From: Sabulitectum sp964604135
GTDB taxonomy: Bacteria > Fermentibacterota > Fermentibacteria > Fermentibacterales > JCC-6
DNA length: 35,092 bases
Assembly (NCBI GenBank): GCA_964604135.1
Contig: CAZRXU010000015.1
Coordinates: 1 to 35,092 of the forward strand
Reading direction: 5' to 3'
A program made the translations under genes and the position numbers. Below the pieces are notes generated by a model. It was not told the origin of the DNA, ran no database searches, and saw only the letters and a program-made list of their open reading frames with translations. Below, one piece after another: positions 31,504-35,092 of this stretch (positions within the stretch are counted from its first letter, which is position 1; each line of letters starts with the position of its first letter).

Positions 31504-32350
31504 TTAAGTAAGATCTGCAATCTTTTGACGCATCGAATACACAGAAGTGACTTCTGTATTTTTATCCAGAGGAAAATTCTCAGATCCCGCATAAACAACA
31601 AACTGTTTTTCCGGCTTCAGATCATTACAGGCAGAGAAGCTATCTGCTCAATTACAAATCCTTCCCAGCTCATCCCAAGAACCGGATGTGAGAGAAGAGA
31701 TTCAAGATTGCTTATAGATAGAAGTGCATGGATCAGACCGCTGTCACGAACATAAACTTTTGGAGACTTGACTATTCGCTTGCTGGTATTGGAAAACCAG
31801 GGCTGTAACTGTCTGACAAGAAGCAGATCAGTAAGCAGGTCGATGTATTTTGATACAGTTTTGTTATCAACATCTATGTTTCGAGCCAGGTTTTGCTGGA
31901 TCGATCTTCAGTCTCAATAATGATAAAAGGATTCAGTTCAAAATAGCTTACCCGCCCGGCAAGAGTTTCGGCGGATTGGTGCAGCATTTCAAGTACCGCG
32001 GAACCAAGAAGAAGATACAAACCGTTGGATTTCCCTTTTCGCCTCGATCGATCGATAATGCCCCTGAGAACCGGGAACAGGGCTGGAGCCCGATGGATTT
32101 CATCAATGATTACCAGTATGTCTGTGTGTTCCTGAAGATACAACTCAGGCTCAGAAAGTTTTGCTCGATCCAGTTCAGATTCAAGATCAAGATATACTGA
32201 AGGCCTGCTTTCAGATATCTTCAAGGCAAGAGTAGTTTTACCGGACTGTCATGCTCCCAGCAAAACCACTGCGGGAACTTCGTTCAGTCTTTGGTGAAGT
32301 GCTTCTGCTATTCTTCTTTTACCATCATGATTGTAAATATGGAGGAACAT
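31504..32350 (-). pseudogene. Broken AAA_14/DUF4143 ATPase
   Basis: Read leftward from ATG 32350, the remnant gives LHQRLNEVPAVVLLGA, then a TGA stop, then QSGKTTLALKIS. The stop therefore falls inside Walker A, where intact relatives have Arg (GPRQVGKTT type). The frame continues with YLDLESELDRAKLSEPELYL, the Walker B stretch ILVIIDEIHRAPALFPVLRG and AGRVSYFELNPF, and then breaks. After a frame change it resumes in the DUF4143 part (LARNIDVDNKTVSKYIDLL; QPWFSNTSKRIVKSPKVYVR; LGMSWEGFVIEQIAS) with the segment between the two parts largely missing. A second break precedes the C-terminal PEKQFVVYAGSENFPLDK and stop (31504-31506). There are at least three lesions, so it is not functional. Intact members are often linked to mobile or toxin-like loci. 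Confidence 0.9.
31541..31565 (+). terminator. Candidate terminator of the beta-propeller lipoprotein gene
   Basis: ACAGAAG-TGA-CTTCTGT is a perfect 7-bp stem followed by ATTTTTA, about 90 nt after the lipoprotein stop. It lies in the tail of the antisense ATPase pseudogene, so the match may be partly coincidental. Confidence 0.45.
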
Positions 32351-32477
32351 TCCATAAAATGCAAGGATGAATAGCATAAACCTGTGAAACTATCGGATTG
32401 AAATTCAAATGACTTTGGATCAGGAGCGTATCCGAGAATACTACACTGGCATTCACATCCACATAATCGACCACAAC

Positions 32478-32550
32478 ACCCGCGTATTATCATCAAATAG
32501 CGATGCTATTATCTTCAAATCCGCACGTATTCTGACTCGATCCTGTGGTG
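32478..32550. repeat. Dispersed intergenic repeat, copy B
   Basis: Aligns with copy A at 7277-7345, with the central hairpin here AATAGC-GAT-GCTATT. Substitutions on both sides and small gaps show old divergence. It lies between the ATPase pseudogene and the CGGC gene, 25 kb from copy A. Confidence 0.55.
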
Positions 32551-32658
32551 TAACTGCACAGCGCTTATTGTCAGACACGCTCCTAGTGCTCTGTACGCCT
32601 TGATATTTCGATATAGTGCGCCGGTATCCTGAACTCCAGCAAGGCACTGATTTATGCG

Positions 32659-32673
32659 CATAGCGCCGCTATG
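32659..32673. repeat. ATAGC-N3-GCTAT hairpin, third occurrence
   Basis: CATAGC-GCC-GCTATG is a perfect 6-bp stem with a 3-nt loop, the same core as in the two dispersed repeat copies, but the flanks do not match them. It lies about 195 nt upstream of the CGGC-domain gene. Confidence 0.35.
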
Positions 32674-32866
32674 TAATTAAAGCAGTAACGATGCTTGGGC
32701 TCAGGAGAGCAAGCAGGATGCGAAAGCTTAGGGTATACAGAGTACTGATTTGTATGATTTCCAACCTGCAGGGAGAGGTGCCTGCTGAAAACCTTCTCTG
32801 GCGGAGGAAGCGCTGCAGTCGTATCTTCACCTTGGTACATTTTGGATGACACAGCAAGGAGCAAAA

Positions 32867-33304
32867 GTGAAAAAAATAGGAATAATAATTTGTGACAGGT
32901 ACCGTACATGCGCAGGCGGCAAATGTCTGCGATCTCTCCGTAACCGCGAAGGGGCTTTTGCCGTGTACGAAGGTGAAGAGGTAGAGCTTGTAGGGTACAC
33001 AACGTGTGGAGGATGTCCCGGAGGGAATATTGAATACGCTCCTGAAGAGATGAAGAAAAACGGAGCTGAGGTTATTCACCTTGCCACAGGTCTTGTTGTG
33101 GGTTACCCCCCCTGCCCGTACCTGAAAGCGTTCACAGAATTCATTCCGGAGAAGTACAAACTTGATGTTGTTACCGGTACTCATCCCATACCACAGAACT
33201 ACTTCCTAACCCACAGAAGGCTTGGTACATGGAACTCCGAAGTAATGCAGGAACTGATAAAGCATGTTCTTACAGATGAGCAGATGAGGTTTGCCTATGA
33301 CTGA
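32867..33304 (+). CDS. CGGC domain protein
   Basis: The 145 residues start MKKIGIIICDRYRTCAGGKC and contain the name-giving CGGCPGG (Cys47, Cys50), further Cys9, Cys15 and Cys20, and PPCPY (Cys83). The family is found in anaerobes, is Cys-rich and probably binds metal; no enzymatic role is established. GTG 32867 has AAGGAG 5 nt upstream and gives the family-type start; ATG 32846 would put that ribosome binding site inside the gene. There is no signal peptide. The AEC transporter follows after 60 nt and may be co-transcribed. Confidence 0.85.
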   Translation: MKKIGIIICDRYRTCAGGKCLRSLRNREGAFAVYEGEEVELVGYTTCGGCPGGNIEYAPEEMKKNGAEVIHLATGLVVGYPPCPYLKAFTEFIPEKYKLDVVTGTHPIPQNYFLTHRRLGTWNSEVMQELIKHVLTDEQMRFAYD

Positions 33305-33364
33305 GCTGTACAGGTGGGAAACCAGTACCAAATACAACCGTAACTTCAGTTGGAAAAGGTAGAT

Positions 33365-34315
33365 ATGCCGGCTTTTCATCATCTGATAAACGCAATTCTT
33401 GTGGTTGTGGGAATTTATGCAGTCGCTATTGTTCTTAGATCCAGAGGAGTGCTGAAGGAAGAGCATTCTATGATTCTTGCCAGGATAGTAACAGATGTTT
33501 CTCTGCCTGCTGTGGTGTTTGTAAGCCTTGCCAGCCATGCACTGCGCCCAGATCAGGTTGAACCTGCGTTTGTCATGCTGGGTCTGGAGCTTTTGTTCAT
33601 AGGGCTTGCCTGGGTTATCAGTTCCAAGTTTGGGTTCAGCAGAGCGCAGCAGGGGGCCATTGTTTTCTGCTCGGCTTTTGGGTCATCTACATTTCTGGGG
33701 TATTCAATTGTGCAGCAGATGTATCCGGATACTCCACGGGCAATGAGTGAAGCCGTTCTTATATCAGAGATCGGTGTAGGCTATCCTATTTTCATATTGG
33801 GGCCGATTCTTGCTGCATATTTTGGCTCGAAAAAACTCGGGAAATCGAACTGGAAGTCTTCCCTCAGTTTTTTCAGGTCTCCTGTGTTCTTTGCAATGAT
33901 TGCAGGGTTGCTGTGGAGTATCCTGAAACTACCCGGGAAAGAGAACCTCTATATCGCCCCTGTGTTCCACTTCGGTTCCGTACTGTCTGCAGCGCTTACG
34001 CCACTCGCCATTCTGGCTGTGGGTTTGATGTTGAAGAAGATCTCAATAAGAACCATATTGTTACCGCTTTCTATAGTTATTCTTCTTAAACTGCTCCTCA
34101 AACCACTGCTGGCAGGGTTTGCCGCTACGCAGTTCGAATTTCCCGATATGTGGAAGCAACTGCTTGTGCTTATGGCAGCCATGCCTTCAGCTGTTCTGGG
34201 AGTAGTGTTCCTAAGACGCTACGGAGGCGATGCTACACTGGCTTCCGCACTGCTGCTGACAGCTACGATTTTAAGCAGTTTTACTCTTATAGGTGTTTTC
34301 TGGCTTGTGGGCTAG
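33365..34315 (+). CDS. AEC family transporter (auxin efflux carrier/malate permease type)
   Basis: The 316 residues form about ten membrane helices in the two five-helix halves of the AEC family. Hallmarks are ILARIVTDVSLPAVVFVSLA in helix 2, the central FCSAFGSSTFLGYSIVQQMY, and the matching second-half LTPLAILAVGLMLKKISIRT and AAMPSAVLGVVFLRRYGGD. Bacterial members move malate, malonate or other carboxylates. ATG 33365 with AAGG 5 nt upstream is preferred over TTG 33350. The stop codon TAG lies inside the left arm of the inverted-repeat element at 34312, so the final residues may have been set by that element. Confidence 0.85.
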   Translation: MPAFHHLINAILVVVGIYAVAIVLRSRGVLKEEHSMILARIVTDVSLPAVVFVSLASHALRPDQVEPAFVMLGLELLFIGLAWVISSKFGFSRAQQGAIVFCSAFGSSTFLGYSIVQQMYPDTPRAMSEAVLISEIGVGYPIFILGPILAAYFGSKKLGKSNWKSSLSFFRSPVFFAMIAGLLWSILKLPGKENLYIAPVFHFGSVLSAALTPLAILAVGLMLKKISIRTILLPLSIVILLKLLLKPLLAGFAATQFEFPDMWKQLLVLMAAMPSAVLGVVFLRRYGGDATLASALLLTATILSSFTLIGVFWLVG

Positions 34316-34395
34316 ACATAATGGTTGGACCACCAGGGTAACTTACCCTTATTGGAAACTTCTAACCGAAAGGGTGGTTCAACCATTATGTCTAG
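34312..34395. mobile_element. 84-bp MITE-like inverted-repeat element
   Basis: The 23-bp terminal arms (34312-34334 and 34373-34395, CTAGACATAATGGTTG... against its complement) match at 22 of 23 positions. The outermost TA inside each CTAG end could be the TA target duplication typical of IS630/Tc1-mariner-type elements. The interior holds a second perfect hairpin, AGGGTAA-C-TTACCCT. There is no coding capacity. The left arm contains the AEC transporter stop codon, and a decapitated gene begins at the right arm. The alternative reading is a large bifunctional terminator. Confidence 0.55.
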
Positions 34396-34908
34396 TCCTG
34401 TCCTGTCATAAAACAAATGAGAAATTATGCTTTTTTGGAGACTGGCAAACTGATCTTGAGACAAATATCGTTTACTCCAACCTAAATCTATTTGCATGTT
34501 CACTGGGTGATTCGCTGATTGTAGTAGCATCTTATTATGAGAGTAAAGTCAGATTATTTAATATATATAGAAGAGTTAGTCACTGAGTTTTATTATAGGG
34601 AGTTGCCTTTCGAGATAGAAGCTAATGAACACGGGCATTTTAACGGTCATACTATTGATATATGCGCTTTGGATGATAGTACCTTGGTTGTAGTACTTCC
34701 GCCGGTAACAAACGAGAGGGTTCAGGTCAAGCAGGAAACACTTAGTGATATCGCTCAGATAACGATCTTCGATAAGTACTCAATGGACGGTGAATATATT
34801 GGTTCATTTGTAATTCAAGATAATTGTGCTGGAGTCACATATGACAAAGACAGAATGTTTGTAGCAAATCCACTCACTGCCTCAATAGGTATTTATGAGT
34901 TTGAATGA
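34396..34908 (+). pseudogene. Truncated, frameshifted beta-propeller lipoprotein
   Basis: Two frames carry successive parts of one C-terminal propeller half. The first gives KLCFFGDWQTDLETNIVYSN and NLFACSLGDSLIVVASYYES; it stops at 34586. The second, shifted by one base near 34555-34580, gives GHTIDICALDDSTLVVVLPP, ITIFDKYSMDGEYIGSFVI and a natural end IGIYEFE. This corresponds to the last third or more of the lipoprotein at 30347 (FLLGDSIVVMSRF; IVDRYDLQGNYLDSF; YRFEVI). The signal peptide and first blades are absent: upstream lies the inverted-repeat element. Confidence 0.75.
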
Positions 34909-34923
34909 TTTACTTATAGCATA

Positions 34924-34948
34924 TTCTCTGAAAAGATCGATCAGAGAA
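34924..34948. terminator. Hairpin after the propeller pseudogene
   Basis: TTCTCTGA and TCAGAGAA form a perfect 8-bp stem with a 9-nt loop, 16 nt beyond the pseudogene stop. No T-tract follows on either strand, so termination is uncertain. Confidence 0.3.
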
Positions 34949-35053
34949 CATAGAATTAAGTTCCCCTGGCGTGCGTGTATATTTCTGATGCATTGATTCA
35001 GCATAAGCAAAACTGAAATGCAGATTTGGGTTTCAGATTGCATAATCCGGCCC

Positions 35054-35087
35054 AAACTTGCCACCGATTCCGGGCAAACTTGCACCC
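35054..35087. repeat. Two AAACTTGC repeats at the window edge
   Basis: AAACTTGCCACC (35054-35065) and AAACTTGCACCC (35076-35087) are spaced 22 bp apart. Short spaced repeats of this type occur at ends of IS21-family elements, so an insertion sequence might begin just outside the window. The evidence in hand is only the repeat itself. Confidence 0.3.
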
Positions 35088-35092
35088 AAATC

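Larger units (their letters stand above)
32351..32866. other. 516-bp region without a convincing gene
   Basis: Short frames on both strands here lack protein character. The region contains copy B of the dispersed repeat (32478-32550), another ATAGC-N3-GCTAT hairpin (32660-32672), and an AAGGAG ribosome binding site for the CGGC protein at its right end. Confidence 0.5.

Noticed and set aside
32260..32275. TGA in the ATPase Walker A as possible selenocysteine or recoding
   Set aside because: The family has Arg there, which is one transition away (CGA to TGA). Other frame breaks in the same relic show ordinary decay.
32652..33002. Minus-strand open frames opposite the CGGC-domain gene
   Set aside because: Shadow of the CGGC gene. 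The plus frame has the family motif and a good ribosome binding site.
1..35092. tRNA, rRNA or CRISPR array
   Set aside because: No cloverleaf-like segment, rRNA signature or regularly spaced direct repeats were recognised by reading.

Overview
The window is a single stretch of bacterial chromosome of moderate GC content. It carries the S10-spc-alpha ribosomal protein supercluster (12646-26971) flanked by accessory genes. Three features point to an anaerobic, didermic bacterium: secreted beta-propeller proteins and a lipoprotein, a cytosolic group-3-type [NiFe] hydrogenase, and stand-alone V4R sensor proteins. An FCB-group or candidate-phylum lineage such as Fermentibacterota would fit. That placement is inference and cannot be proven from sequence reading alone.

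Layout. (i) 1-3009: the 3' part of an exported beta-propeller gene; a leftward DUF937 + BON/LysM (Kbp/YgaU-like) pair under a perfect CRP/FNR-family palindrome; and a divergent small membrane protein gene. (ii) 3125-5179: a solitary, divergent EF-G. (iii) 5196-8031: three leftward tandem paralogues of a XylR_N+V4R ligand-binding protein without an output domain. Two of them share a 31-bp promoter-like motif at the same distance from the start codon. (iv) 8376-12466: a rightward five-gene [NiFe] hydrogenase operon consisting of a V4R-like protein, small subunit, large subunit, ferredoxin fused to a V4R-like domain, and maturation protease. (v) 12646-27943: rpsJ through rplQ including secY, adk, map, infA, rpmJ and rpoA, with rpsD absent from its usual place and pfkA attached to the 3' end. 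(vi) 27995-35092: an accessory tail with a TPR membrane protein, acyltransferase 3, an exported protein, a beta-propeller lipoprotein, a multiply broken AAA/DUF4143 ATPase pseudogene, a CGGC-domain protein, an AEC transporter, an 84-bp inverted-repeat element and a decapitated beta-propeller pseudogene.

The most unusual part is regions iii-iv. Five V4R-type domains lie within 7 kb around one hydrogenase. Two are encoded inside the operon, one of them fused to a 2x[4Fe-4S] ferredoxin, and three stand alone in the divergent cluster. This suggests an undescribed ligand-sensing or ligand-processing system coupled to H2 metabolism. The ribosomal cluster is otherwise conventional, apart from the pfkA attachment, a structured 141-nt rpsJ-rplC gap and unusual alpha-CTD residues in RpoA.
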